This document shows positions 9,804 to 22,784 of a DNA stretch of 64,000 nt, piece after piece (position 1 is the stretch's first letter; each line of letters opens with the position of its first letter). This DNA comes from Triglochin maritima (lineage: Eukaryota > Streptophyta > Magnoliopsida > Alismatales > Juncaginaceae), in the NCBI GenBank assembly GCA_963682175.1, contig OY821784.1:20131621-20195620 (forward strand). The letters run 5' to 3'. Position numbers and translations under genes: made by a program. Under the pieces are notes generated by a model that did not search any database, was not told the origin of the DNA, and saw nothing but the letters and a program-made list of their open reading frames with translations.

Positions 9804-12195
9804 CTTATAAGGATAAGGAGAGATGGAAGAGAGGAGCGAGAGGGAGAGAATGAGAAGAAGAGAGAGGATAAAGAGAAGAGAAGGAGATGGGACTCCTCTC
9901 TCAATCTCCTCCTTCCCTTCTTCGCTCCTCTCCCCGTTCTCTCTCCCCCCTTCTTCCCTCTCCTTACCTTCTCTCCTTCTCCCTCCTTTCCTCTTCTCTT
10001 CCCTCTACTCTCCTTTCTCTCTCTTCTCTCCCCTTCTCTATCTCCTTATCCCTCTCCTCCTCTCACCTCTCTCGGTTCCTCCCTCCTCCTCTATCTCTCT
10101 TCCTTCTCTCCTTCTGTGTCTCTACTCTCCCTTCTCTATCTCGTTCCCTTCCCCTTCCTCTTCTCCTCCTATCCTTCTCCGTTCTCCTCTCATTTTCTTG
10201 TTCCCTCTCACCTCCTCTCTTGTTCCCTCTCTCCTTCTTCTCTAACTCCCCCTCTTCTCCCTCTCTCTCCTCCCCTCTCGTCCTCTCGTTCTCTCTCCCT
10301 CCCTCCCGCTCTCTCCCTCCTTCTCCGCTCTCTCCTCTTATCCATCCGTGTCCTCTCGTTCCCTCTCTCTTCTCCTTATCTCTCCCTCTCTCTCCTGCCC
10401 TCTCTTCCTCTCCTCTCCTTCTCCCTCATCTTCTCTCTCTCCTTTAATCCTTTCATCTCCTCTAATTGCTCCTCTCTTCTCCTTCAATCCCTCTCCTTTT
10501 TTTCTCTCACCTTCCCTTCTCTGTCTCCTCCTCTCCCTCTCCTCTTCTCCATTTCCCTCTCTCTCCTTCTCCCTCTTATTATCACTCTCTTTCTCCCTCC
10601 TCTTATCTGTCCTCTCTTATTTCTCCTTCTCTATCTCCCTCTTATCCCTCTCCTTCTCTCGTTTTCTCTCTCCCACTTATCCCACTCCTCCACTCCCTCC
10701 TTCTCCTCCTCTCGCTCTCTCTCCCTTCTTCTCCCTCGTATCTCTTATCTTTTCTCCCATCCCTCTCTCCTCTTTTCTGTTCTCCTTCTCTTCTCTCCTT
10801 ATCCTTATCCCTATTCTCACTTCTCTGCCTCTATCCTTCTCTCTTCTCCTATGTTGTCTACCTCTCTCTCTTCTCCTTCTCTCTCATTCTCTCCCCCTCT
10901 CTTCCCTCTTCTCTGCCGTCTCATTATCCTTATCCTTCTCCTCCTCTCTCCCTTCTCATTTCTCTCACCTTCTCTTTCTCTCTCTTCCGTCTATCCCTCT
11001 CTCCTTATGCCACTCTCTTTATCTCTCTCTCCTTCTCCATCTTCTTCTCTCCCTTCTCTTGCTTCTCCTTTTCTCCCACTAATCTCTCTCTCCTCGTCCC
11101 ATTCTGTACAGCCCTTCTCTCACTCTCTCTCGTTCTACCCCTCTCTCTTCTCTCCTTCTCTACCACTCTCCTTCTCTCTCACTCTTCCCTCTTCTCTTTC
11201 TCTCATCTCCCTCGCCTCATCTCTATCTCCCTCACATTCCCTCTCCTCTCCCTTCCCTCTTATCCCTCTCCCCTTCTTCTTCTCTCCTTATCCTTCTCTC
11301 TTCTTCTTCTCTCTACCCATTTTATCCTTCTCCATCCTCCTCTTTCCCTTCTCCTTCTCACTCTCCCTCTTTCCTTCTCTCCCACTCCTTCACCTCCTCC
11401 CTCTTCTGCCTCTCTCTTCTTCTCCCTCTCCTTCTCCGTCTCCCCTCTACTTCGCTATCCTCCTGTCTCCCTCATCTCTTTCTCTCTCCCTCTTCTCTCC
11501 TCCTTCCCTCTCTTCTCTACCTCTCTCGTTCCCTCTCCCTCCTCTTCCTTCTTCTCCTTCATTTTCTATCTCCCTCCTCCTTCTCTAGCTCTCTCCCCCT
11601 TCTTCTCCCTCCTCTCTCCCTCTCCGCTCTTGTCTATTCTCGTGTTCTCTCTCTCTGCTCTTCTTATCCTCTTTTCTCCACTCTCCTTCTCTCCCCCTTC
11701 TCTACCTCTCACTCTCGTTCTCCATATCTCTTCTCTCTCTCTCTCTCCCTTTCCCTCTCTTCTCTTATCTCTCTTCCCATTTCTCCTCTTCTCTACCACT
11801 CTCCTCCCTCTTCTCCTTCTCTCCTCCTCCTTGTTCTACCCCTCACCTTCTCTCGCTTCTCCTTTTCTCACTCTCCCTCTTATGCTCTTTCTCTTCTCCT
11901 TCTCTCTCGTTCACTCTCTCCTTATCTCTCTTTACTTCTCTCTCTTTCTCCCTCTCTCCTCACTTCCTCTTCTCTCTCCCTCTCTTTCTCTCCCTCTCCT
12001 CCACTCTCCCTTCTCTCTCTTCTCTCCCTCCTCTCTCCTTCTCTAACGCTCCACCCTTCTCACTCTCCTCTTCTCTCGTTTCCTCCCTCCTTCTCTGTTC
12101 TCCTTCTCTCTCCCTCTTCCTTATCTCTTCTTCTCTCTCTCTCTGTCCTCTTCCCCCCTCTCTCCTCTTCCCTCTTCTCGTTCCCTATCTCTCCC
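9804..12195 (+). repeat. satellite unit S3, complete (2392 bp)
   Basis: The island carries GAGAATGAG. Further private changes are TTCTCTAACTCCCC near 10240 and a small loss near 9975. CTTCTCACTCTCC and CACCTCCTCCCTC near 11355-11405 recur in the right half of S4. Confidence 0.95.
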
Positions 12196-13627
12196 CTTAT
12201 AAGGATAAGGAGAGATGGAAGAGAGGAGCGAGAGGGAGAGAAGGAGAAGAAGAGAGAGGATAAAGAGAAGAGAAGGAGATGGGACTCCTCTCTCAATCTC
12301 CTCCTTCCCTTCTTCGCTCCTCTCCCCGTTCTCTCTCCCCCCTTCTTCCCTCTCCTTACCTTCTCTCTCCTTCTCCCTCCTATCCTCTTCTCTTCCCTCT
12401 ACTCTCCCTTCTCTCTCTCTTCTCTCCCCTTCTCTATCTCCTTATCCCTCTCCTCCTCTCACCTCTCTCGGTTCCTCCCTCCTCCTCTATCTCTCTTGCT
12501 TCTCTCCTTCTGTGTCTCTACTCTCCCTTCTCTATCTCGTTCCCTTCCCCTTCCCTCTTCTCCTCCTATCCTTCTCCGTTCTCCTCTCATTTTCTTGTTC
12601 CCTCTCACCTCCTCTCTTGTTCCCTCTCTCCTTCTTCTCTCTCTCCCCTCTTCTCCCTCTCTCCTCCCCTCTCGTCCTCTCGTTCTCTCTCCCTCCCTCC
12701 CTCTCTCTCCCTCCTTCTCCGCTCTCTCCTCTTATCCATCAGTGTCCTCTCGTTCCCTTCTCCATCCTCCTCTTTCCCTTCTCCTTCTCACTCTCCCTCT
12801 TTCCTTCTCTCCCACTCCTTCACCTCCTCCCTCTTCTGCCTCTCTCTTCTTCTCCCTCTCCTTCTCCGTCTCCCCTCTACTTCGCTATCCTCCTGTCTCC
12901 CTCATCTCTTTCTCTCTCCCTCTTCTCTCCTCCTTCCCTCTCTTCTCTACCTCTCTCGTTCCCTCTCCCTCCTCTTCCTTCTTCTCCTTCATTTTCTATC
13001 TCCCTCCTCCTTCTCTCGCTCTCTCCCCCTTCTTCTCCCTCCTCTCTCCCTCTCCGCTCTTGTCTATTCTCGTGTTCTCTCTCTCTGCTCTTCTTATCTT
13101 CTTTTCTCCACTCTCCTTCTCTCCCCCTTCTCTACCTCTCGCCCTCGTTCTCCATACCTCTTCTCTCTCTCTCTCTCTCCCTTTCCCTCTCTTCTCTTAT
13201 CTCTCTTCCCATTTCTCCTCTTCTCTACCACTCTCCTCCCTCTTCTCCTTCTCTCCTCCTCCTTGTTCTACCCCTCACCTTCTCTCGCTTCTCCTTTTCT
13301 CACTCTCCCTCTTATGCTCTTTCTCTTCTCCTTCTATCTCGTTCACTCTCTCCTTATCTCTCTTTACTTCTCTCTATTTCTCCCTCTCTCCTCCCTTCAT
13401 CTTCTCTCTCCCTCTCTTTCTCTCCCTCTCCTCCACTCTCCCTTCTCTCTCTTCTCTCCCTCCTCTCTCCTTCTCTAACGCTCCACCCTTCTCACTCTCC
13501 TCTTCTCTCGTTTCCTCTCTCCTTCTCTGTTCTCCTTCTCTCTCCCTCTTCCTTATCTCTTCTTCTCTCTCTCTCTCTGTCCTCTTCCCCCCTCTCACCT
13601 CTTCCCTCTTCTCGTTCCCTATCTCTC
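12196..13627 (+). repeat. satellite unit S4, internally deleted (1432 bp)
   Basis: About 965 bp are missing. Near 12757, monomer phase about 565 (CTCTCGTTCCC) is joined to phase about 1530 (TTCTCCATCC), with only about 3 bases shared at the join. The right half has S3-type variants. The left half shares ATCAGTGTCC and a shortened CCCCTCTTCTCC stretch with S5. Confidence 0.93.
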
Positions 13628-15656
13628 CTTATAAGGATAAGGAGAGATGGAAGAGAGGAGCGGGAGGGAGAGAAGGAGAAGAAGAGAGAGGATAAAGAGA
13701 AGAGAAGGAGATGTGACTCCTCTCTCAATCTCCTCCTTCCCTTCTTCGCTCCTCTCCCCGTTCTCTCTCCCCCCTTCTTCCCTCTCCTTACCTTCTCTCT
13801 CCTTCTCCCTCCTATCCTCTTCTCTTCCCTCTACTCTCCTTTCTCTCTCTCTTCTCTCCCCTTCTCTATCTCCTTATCCCTCTCCTCCTCTCACCTCTCT
13901 CGGTTCCTCCCTCCTCCTCTATCTCTCTTGCTTCTCTCCTTCTGTGTCTCTACTCTCCCTTCTCTATCTCGTTCCCTTCCCCTTCCCTCTTCTCCTCCTA
14001 TCCTTCTCCGTTCTCCTCTCATTTTCTTGTTCCCTCTCACCTCCTCTCTTGTTCCCTCTCTCCTTCTTCTTCTCTCTCTCCCCTCTTCTCCCTCTCTCCT
14101 CCCCTCTCGTCCTCTCGTTCTCTCTCCCTCCCTCCCTCTCTCTCCCTCCTTCTCCGCTCTCTCCTCTTATCCATCAGTGTCCTCTCGTTCCCTCTCTCTT
14201 CTCCTTATCTCTCCCTCTCTCTCCTGCCCTCTCTTCCTCTCCTCTCCTTCTCCCTCATCTTCTCTCTCTCCTTTAATCCTTTCATCTCCTCTAATTGCCC
14301 CTCTCTTCTCCTATATTGTCTACCTCTCTCTCTTCTCCTTCTCTCTCATTCTCTCCCCCTCTCTTCCCTCTTCTCTGCCTTCTAATTATCCTTATCCTTC
14401 TCCTCCTCTCTCCCTTCTCATTTCTCTCACCTTCTCTTTCTCTCTCTTCCGTCTATCCCTCTCTCCTTATGCCACTCTCTTTATCTCTCTCTCCTACTCC
14501 ATCTTCTTCTCTCCCTTATCTTGCTTCTCCTTTTCTCCCACTCATCTCTCTCTCCTCGTCCCATTCTGTACAACCCTTCTCTCACTCTCTCTCGTTCTAC
14601 CCCTCTCTCTTCTCTCCTTCTCTACCACTCTCCTTCTCTCTCACTCTTCCCTCTTCTCTTTCTCTCATCTCCCTCGCCTCATCTCTATCTCCCTCACATT
14701 CCCTCTCCTCTCCCTTCCCTCTTATCCCTCTCCCCTTCTTCTTCTCTCCTTATCCTTCTCTCTTCTTCTTCTCGCTACCCATTTTATCCTTCTCCATCCT
14801 CCTCTTTCCCTTCTCCTTCTCTCTCTCCCTCTTTCCTTCTCTCCCACTCCTTCACCTCCTCTCTCTTCTGCCTCTCTCTTCTTCTCCCTCTCCTTCTCCG
14901 TCTCCCCTCTCCTTCGCTATCCTCCTGTCTCCCTCATCTCTTTCTCTCTCCCTCTTTTCTCCTCCTTCCCTCTCTTCTCTACCTCTCTCGTTCCCTCTCC
15001 CTCCTCTTCCTTCTTCACCTTCATTTTCTATCTCCCTCCTCCTTCTCTCGCTCTCTCCCCCTTCTTCTCCCTCCTCTCTCCCTCTCCGCTCTTGTCTATT
15101 CTCGTGTTCTCTCTCTGCTCTTCTTATCCTCTTTTCCCCACTCTCCTTCTCTCCCCCTTCTCTACCTCTCGCTCTCGTTCTCCATATCTCTTCTCTCTCT
15201 CTCTCCCTTTCCCTCTCTTCTCTTATCTCTCTTCCCATTTTTCCTCTTCTCTACCACTCTCCTCCCTCTTCTCCTTCTCTCCTCCTCCTTGTTCTACCCC
15301 TCACCTTCTCTCGCTTCTCCTTTTCTCACTCTCCCTCTTATGCTCTTTCTCTTCTCCTTCTCTCTCTTTCACCCTCTCCTTATCTCTCTTTATTTCTCTC
15401 TCTTTCTCCCTCTCTCCTCCCTTCCTCTTCTCTCTTCCTCTCTTCTCTCTCCCTCTCCTCCACTCTCCCTTCTCTCTCTTCTCTCCCTCCTCTCTCCTTC
15501 TCTAACGCTCTACCCTTCTCACTCTCCTCTTCTCTCGTTTCCTCCCTCCTTCTCTGTTCTCCTTCTCTCTCCCTCTTCCTTATCTCTTCTTCTCTCTCTC
15601 TCTCTGTCCTCTTCCCCCCTCTCTCCTCTTCCCTCTTCTCGTTCCCTATCTCTCCC
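13628..15656 (+). repeat. satellite unit S5, internally deleted (2029 bp)
   Basis: About 370 bp are missing at 14301-14312, where the 12-base sequence CTCTCTTCTCCT occurs at both ends of the lost segment in complete units. It has the CC-less switch (TCTCCTTATAAGG), and island variants GAGCGGGAG and GATGTGACT. CTGTACAAC, CTCTCCTTCGC and CTTCTTCACC are shared with S8; the last two also with S11. Confidence 0.93.
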
Positions 15657-18022
15657 CTTATAAGGATAAGGAGAGATGGAAGAGAGGAGCGAGAGGGAGA
15701 GAACGAGAAGAAGAGAGAGGATAAAGAGAAGAGAAGGAGATGGGACTCCTCTCTCAATCTCCTCCTACCCTTCTTCGCTCCTCTCCCCGTTCTCTCTCCC
15801 CCCTTCTTCCCTCTCCTTACCTTCTCTCTCCTTCTCCCTCCTATCCTCTTCTCTTCCCTCTACTCTCCTTTCTCTCTCTCTTCTCTCCCCTTCTCTATCT
15901 CCTTATCCCTCTCCTCCTCTCACCTCTCTCGGTTCCTCCCTCCTCCTCTATCTCTCTTGCTTCTCTCCTTCTGTGTCTCTACTCTCCCTTCTCTATCTCG
16001 TTCCCTTCCCCTTCCCTCTTCTCCTCCTATCCTTCTCTGTTCTACTCTCATTTTCTTGTTCCCTCTCACCTCCTCTCTTGTTCCCCCTCTCCTTCTTCTT
16101 CTCTCTCTCCCCCTCTTCTCCCTCTCTCTCCTCCCCTCTCGTACTCTCGTTCTCTCTCCCTCCCTCCCGCTCTCTCCCTCCTTCTCCGCTCTCTCCTCTT
16201 ATCCATCCGTGTCCTCTCGTTCCCTCTCTCTTCTCGTTATCTCTCCCTCTCTCTCCTGCCCTCTCTTCCTCTCCTCTCCTTCTCCCTCATCTTCTCTCTC
16301 TCCTTTAATCCTTTCATCTCCTCTAATTGCCCCTCTCTTCTCCTTCAATCCCTCTCCTTTTTTTCTCTCACCTTCCCTTCTCTGTCTCCTCCTCTCCCTC
16401 TCCTCTTCTCCATTTCCCTCTCTCTCCTTATCCCTCTTATTATCTCTCTCTTTCTCTCTCCTCTTATTTGTCCTCTCTTATTTCTCTTTCTCTATCTCCC
16501 ACTTATCCCTCTCCTTCTCTCCTTTTCTCTCTCCCACTTATCCCACTCCTCCACTCCCTCCTTCTCCTCCTCTCGCTCTCTCTCCCTTCTTCTCCCTCGT
16601 ATCTCTTATCTTTTCTCCCATCCCTCTCTCCTCTTTTCTGTTCTCCTTCTCTTCTCTCCTTATCCTTATCCCTATTCTCACTTCTCTGCCTCTATCCTTC
16701 TCTCTTCTCCTATGTTGTCTACCTCTCTCTCTTCTCCATCTCTCTCATTCTCTCCCCCTCTCTCCCTCTTCTCTGCCTTCCCATTATCCTTATCCTTCTC
16801 CTCTCTCCCTTCTCATTTCTCTCACCTTCTCTTTCTTTCGCTTCCGTCTATCCCTCTCTCCTTATGCCACTCTCTTTATCTCTCTCTCCTTCTCCATCTT
16901 CTTCTCTCCCTTCTCTTGCTTCTCCTTTTCTCCCACTCATCTCTCTCTCCTCGTCCCATTCTGTACAGCCCTTCTCTCACTCTCTCTCGTTCTACCCCTC
17001 TCTCTTCTCTCCTTCTCTCTCACTCTTCCCTCTTCTCTTTCTCTCATCTCCCTCGCCTTATCTCTATCTCCCTCACATTCCCTCTCCTCTCCCTTCCCTC
17101 TCATCCCTCTCCTCTTCTTCTTCTTCTCTCCTTATCCTTCTCTCTTCTTCTTCTCTCTACCCATTTTATCCTTCTCCATCCTCCTCTTTCCGTTCTCCTT
17201 CTCTCTCTCCCTCTTTCCTTCTCTCCCACTCCTTCACCTCCTCTCTCTTCTGCCTCTCTCTTCTTCTCCCTCTCCTTCTCTGTCTCCCCTCTACTTCGCT
17301 ATCCTCCTGTCTCCCTCATCTCTTTCTCTCTCCCTCTTCTCTCCTCCTTCCCTCTTTTCTCTACCTCTCTCGTTCCCTCTCCCTCCTCTTCCTTCTTCTC
17401 CTTCATTTTCTATCTCCCTCCTCCTTCTCTCGCTCTCTCCCCCTTCTTCTCCCTCCTCTCTCCCTCTCCGCTCTTGTCTATTCTCGTGTTCTCTCTCTCT
17501 GCTCTTCTTATCCTCTTTTCTCCACTCTCCTTCTCTCCCCCTTCTCTACCTCTCGCTCTCGTTCTCCATATCTCTTCTCTCTCTCTCTCCCTTTCCCTCT
17601 CTTCTCTTATCTCTCTTCCCATTTCTCCTCTTCTCTACCACTCTCCTCCCTCTTCTCCTTCTCTCCTCCTCCTTGTTCTACCCCTCACCTTCTCTCGCTT
17701 CTCATTTTCTCACTCCCCACTTATGCTCTTTCTCTTCTCCTTCTCTCTCGTTCACTCTCTCCTTATCTCTCTTTACTTCTCTCTTTCTCCCTCTCTCCTC
17801 CCTTCCTCTTCTCTCTCCCTCTCCTCCACTCTCCCTTCTCTCTCTTCTCTCCCTCCTCTCTCCTTCTCTAACGCTCTACCCTTCTCACTCTCCTCTTCTC
17901 TCGTTTCCTCCCTCCTTCTCTGTTCTCCTTCTCTCTCCCTCTTCCTTATCTCTTCTTCTCTCTCTCTCTCTGTCCTCTTCCCCCCTCTCTCCTCTTCCCT
18001 CTTCTCGTTCCCTATCTCTCCC
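15657..18022 (+). repeat. satellite unit S6, complete (2366 bp)
   Basis: Diagnostic changes are GTACTCTCG (16141), CTCGTTATC, TTATTTGTCC, CTCCCACTTATCC, TTCCGTTCTCC and CACTCCCCACTT. It has two small losses, about 16 bases near 17010 and about 14 near 17815. All of these recur in S9, 7128 bp downstream. Confidence 0.95.
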
Positions 18023-20425
18023 CTTATAAGGATAAGGAGAGATGGAAGAGAGGAGCGAGAGGGAGAGAACGAGAAGAAGAGAGAGGATAAAGAGAAGAGA
18101 AGGAGATGGGACTCCTCTCTCAATCTCCTCCTACCCTTCTTCGCTCCTCTCCCCGTTCTCTCTCCCCCCTTCTTCCCTCTCCTTACCTTCTCTCTCCTTC
18201 TCCCTCCTATCCTCTTCTCTTCCCTCTACTCTCCTTTCTCTCTCTCTTCTCTCCCCTTCTCTATCTCCTTATCCCTCTCCTCCTCTCACCTCTCTCGGTT
18301 CCTCCCTCCTCCTCTATCTCTCTTGCTTCTCTCCTTCTGTGTCTCTACTCTCCCTTCTCTATCTCGTTCCCTTCCCCTTCCCTCTTCTCCTCCTATCCTT
18401 CTCCGTTCTCCTCTCATTTTCTTGTTCCCTCTCACCTCCTCTCTTGTTCCCTCTCTCCTTCTTCTTCTCTCTCTCCCCCTCTTCTCCCTCTCTCTCCTCC
18501 CCTCTCGTCCTCTCGTTCTCTCTCCCTCCCTCCCGCTCTCTCCCTCCTTCTCCGCTCTCTCCTCTTTTCCATCCGTGTCCACTCGTTCCCTCTCTCTTCT
18601 CCTTATCTCTCCCTCTCTCTCCTTCCCTCTCTTCGTCTCCTCTCCTTCTCCCTCATCTTCTCTCTCTCCTTTAATCCTTTCATCTCCTCTAATTGCCCCT
18701 CTCTTCTCCTTCAATCCCTCTCCCTTTTTTCTCTCACCTTCCCTTCTCTGTCTCCTCCTCTCCCTCTCCTCTTCTCCATTTCCCTCTCTCTCCTTCTCCC
18801 TCTTATTATCTCTCTCTTTCTCTCTCCTCTTATCTGTCCTCTCTTATTTCTCCTTCTCTATCTCCCTCTTATCTCTCTCCTTCTCTCCTTTTCTCTCTCC
18901 CACTTATCCCACTCGTCCACTCCCTCCTTCTCCTCCTCTCGCTCTCTCTCCCTTCTTCTCCCTCGTATCTCTTATCTTTTGTCCCATCCCTCTCTCCTCT
19001 TTTCTGTTCTCCTTCTCTTCTCTTCTCTCCTTATCCTTATCCCTAATCTCACTTCTCTGCCTCTATCCTTCTCTCTTCTCCTATGTTGTCTACCTCTCTC
19101 TCTTCTCCTTCTCTCTCATTCTCTCCCCCTCTCTTCCCTCTTCTCTGCCTTCTCATTATCCTTATCCTTCTCCTCCTCTCTCCCTTCTCATTTCTCTCAC
19201 ATTCTCTTTCTCTCTCTTCCGTCTATCCCTCTCTCCTTATGCCACTCTCTTTATCTCTCTCTCCTTCTCCATCTTCTTCTCTCCCTTCTCTTGCTTCTCC
19301 TTTACTCCCACTCATCTCTCCCTCCTCGTCCCATTCTGTACAGCCCTTCTCTCACTCTCTCTCGTTCTACCCCTCTCTCTTCTCTCCTTCTCTACCACTC
19401 TCCTTCTCTCTCACTCTTCCCTCTTCTCTTTCTCTCATCTCCCTCGCCTCATCTCTATCTCCCTCACATTCCCTCTCCTCTCCCTTCCCAGTTATCCCTC
19501 TCCCCTTCTTCTTCTTCTCTCCTTATCCTTCTCTCTTCTTCTTCTCTCTACCCATTTTATCCTTCTCCATCCTCCTCTTTCCCTTCTCCTTCTCTCTCTC
19601 CCTCTTTCCTTCTCTCCCACTCCTTCACCTCCTCTCTCTTCTGCCTCTCTCTTCTTCTCCCTCTCCTTCTCCGTCTCCCCTCTACTTCGCTATCCTCCTG
19701 TCTCCCTCATCTCTTTCTCTCTCCCTCTTCTCTCCTCCTTCCCTCTCTTCTCTACCTCTCTCGTTCCCTCTCCCTCCTCTTCCTTCTTCTCCTTCATTTT
19801 CTATCTCCCTCCTCCTTCTCTCGCTCTCTCCCCCTTCTTCTCCCTCCTCTCTCCCTCTCCGCTCTTGTCTATTCTCGTGTTCTCTCTCTCTCTCTGCTCT
19901 TCTTATCCTCTTTTCTCCACTCTCCTTCTCTCCCCCTTCTCTACCTCTCGCTCTCGTTCTCCATATCTCTTCTCTCTCTCTCTCTCTCCCTTTCCCTCTC
20001 TTCTCTTATCTCTCTTCCCATTTCTCCTCTTCTCTACCACTCTCCTCCCTCTTCTCCTTCTCTCCTCCTCCTTGTTCTACCCCTCACCTTCTCTCGCTTC
20101 TCCTTTTCTCACTCTCCCTCTTATGCTCTTTCTCTTCTCCTTCTCTCTCCTTATCTCTCTTTACTTCTCTCTCTTTCTCCCTCACTCCTCCCTTCCTCTT
20201 CTCTCTCCCTCTCTTTCTCTCCCTCTCCTCCACTCTCCCTTCTCTCTCTTCTCTCCCTCCTCTCTCCTTCTCTAACGCTCCACCCTTCTCACTCTCCTCT
20301 TCTCTCGTTTCCTCCCTCCTCTGTTCTCCTTCTCTCTCCCTCTTCCTTATCTTTTCTTCTCTCTCTCTCTCTCTCTGTCCTCTTCCCCCCTCTCTCCTCT
20401 TCCCTCTTCTCGTTCCCTATCTCTC
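18023..20425 (+). repeat. satellite unit S7, complete (2403 bp)
   Basis: CCTACCC near 18132, GTGTCCACTCG (18575) and CTTCGTCTCC are shared with S10. TTTACTCCCACTC near 19300 and CCCAGTTATCC near 19487 recur in S11. A doubled TTCTC step near 19017 also appears in S21. Confidence 0.95.
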
Positions 20426-22784
20426 CTTATAAGGATAAGGAGAGATGGAAGAGAGGAGCGAGAGGGAGAGAAGGAGAAGAAGAGAGAGGATAAAGAGAAG
20501 AGAAGGAGATGGGACTCCTCTCTCAATCTCCTCCTTCCCTTCTTCGCTCCTCTCCCCGTTCTCTCTCCCCCCTTCTTCCCTCTCCTTTACCTTCTCTCTC
20601 CTTCTCCCTCCTATCCTCTTCTCTTCCCTCTACTCTCCTTTCTCTCTCTCTTCTCTCCCCTTCTCTATCTCCTTATCCCTCTCCTCCTCTCACCTCTCTC
20701 GGTTCCTCCCTCCTCCTCTATCTCTCTTGCTTCTCTCCTTCTGTGTCTCTACTCTCCCTTCTCTATCTCGTTCCCTTCCCCTTCCCTCTCCTCCTCCTAT
20801 CCTTCTCCGTTCTCCTCTCATTTTCTTGTTCCCTCTCACCTCCTCTCTTGTTCCCTCTCTCCTTCTTCTTCTCTCTCTCCCCCTCTTCTCCCTCTCTCTC
20901 CTCCCCTCTCGTCCTCTCGTTCTCTCTCCCTCCCTCCCGCTCTCTCCCTCCTTCTCCGCTCTCTCCTCTTATCCATCCGTGTCCTCTCGTTCCCTCTCTC
21001 TTCTCCTTATCTCTCCCTCTCTCTCCTGCCCTCTCTTCCTCTCCTCTCCTTCTCCCTCATCTTCTCTCTCTCCTTTAATCCTTTCATCTCCTCTAATTGC
21101 CCCTCTCTTCTCCTTCAATCCCTCTCCTTTTTTTCTCTCACCTTCCCTTCTCTGTCTCCTCCTCTCCCTCTCCTCTTCTCCATTTCCCTCTCTCTCCTTC
21201 TCCCTCTTATTATCTCTCTCTTTCTCTCTCCTCTTATCTGTCCTCTCTTATTTCTCCTTCTCTATCTCCCTCTTATCCCTCTCCTTCTCTCCTTTTCTCT
21301 CTCCCACTTATCCCACTCATCCACTCCCTCCTTCTCCTCCTCTCGCTCTCTCTCCCTTCTTCTCCCTCGTATCTCTTATCTTTTCTCCCATCCCTCTCTC
21401 CTCTTTTCTGTTCTCCTTCTCTCCTCTCCTTATCCTTATCCCTATTCTCACTTCTCTGCCTCTATCCTTCTCTCTTCTCCTATGTTGTCTACCTCTCTCT
21501 CTTCTCCTTCTCTCTCATTCTCTCCCCCTCTCTTCCCTCTTCTCTGCCTTCTCATTATCCTTATCCTTCTCCTCCTCTCTCCCTTCTCATTTCTCTCACC
21601 TTCTCTTTCTCTCTCTTCCGTCTATCCATCTCTCCTTATGCCACTCTCTTTATCTCTCTCCTTCTCCATTATCTTCTCTCCCTTCTCTTGCTTCTCCTTT
21701 TCTCCCACTCATCTCTCTCTCCTCGTCCCATTCTGTACAACCCTTCTCTCACTCTCTCTCTCGTTCTACCCCTCTCTCTTCTCTCCTTCTCTACCACTCT
21801 CCTTCTCTCTCACTCTTCCCTCTTCTCTTTCTCTCATCTCCCTCGCCTCATCTCTATCTCCCTCACATTCCCTCTCCTCTCCCTTCCCTCTTATCCCTCT
21901 CCCCTTCTTCTTCTCTCCTTATCCTTCTCTCTTCTTCTTCTCTCTACCCATTTTATCCTTCTCCATCCTCCTCTTTCCCTTCTCCTTCTCTCTCTCCCTC
22001 TTTCCTTCTCTCCCACTCCTTCACCTCCTCTCTCTTCTGCCTCTCTCTTCTTCTCCCTCTCCTTCTCCGTCTCCCCTCTCCTTCGCTATCCTCCTGTCTC
22101 CCTCATCTCTTTCTCTCTCCCTCTTTTCTCCTCCTTCCCTCTCTTCTCTACCTCTCTCGTTCCCTCTCCCTCCTCTTCCTTCTTCACCTTCATTTTCTAT
22201 CTCCCTCCTCCTTCTCTCGCTCTCTCCCCCTTCTTCTCCCTCCTCTCTCCCTCTCCGCTCTTGTCTATTCTCGTGTTCTCTCTCTGCTCTTCTTATCCTC
22301 TTTTCTCCACTCTCCTTCTCTCCCCCTTCTCTACCTCTCGCTCTCGTTCTCCATATCTCTTCTCTCTCTCTCCCTTTCCCTCTCTTCTCTTATCTCTCTT
22401 CCCATTTTTCCTCTTCTCTACCACTCTCCTCCCTCTTCTCCTTCTCTCCTCCTCCTTGTTCTACCCCTCACCTTCTCTCGCTTCTCCTTTTCTCACTCTC
22501 CCTCTTATGCTCTTTCTCTTCTCCTTCTCTCTCTTTCTCCCTCTCTCATCCCTTCCTCTTCTCTCTCCCTCTCTTTCTCTCCCTCTCCTCCACTCTCCCT
22601 TCTCTCTCTTCTCTCCTTCCTCTCTCCTTCTCTAACGCTCCACCCTTCTCACTCTCCTCTTCTCTCGTTTCCTCCCTCCTTCTCTGTTCTCCTTCTCTCT
22701 CCCTCTTCCTTATCTCTTCTTCTCTCTCTCTCTTTGTCCTCTTCCCCCCTCTCTCCTCTTCCCTCTTCTTGTTCCCAATCTCTC
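20426..22784 (+). repeat. satellite unit S8, complete (2359 bp)
   Basis: It has a CC-less switch and CCTTTACC (20584), shared with S11. About 38 bases are lost near 22530, removing the GTTCACTCTCTCC segment. CTGTACAAC near 21733 breaks the usual CTGTACAG palindrome, as in S5 and S21. Confidence 0.95.
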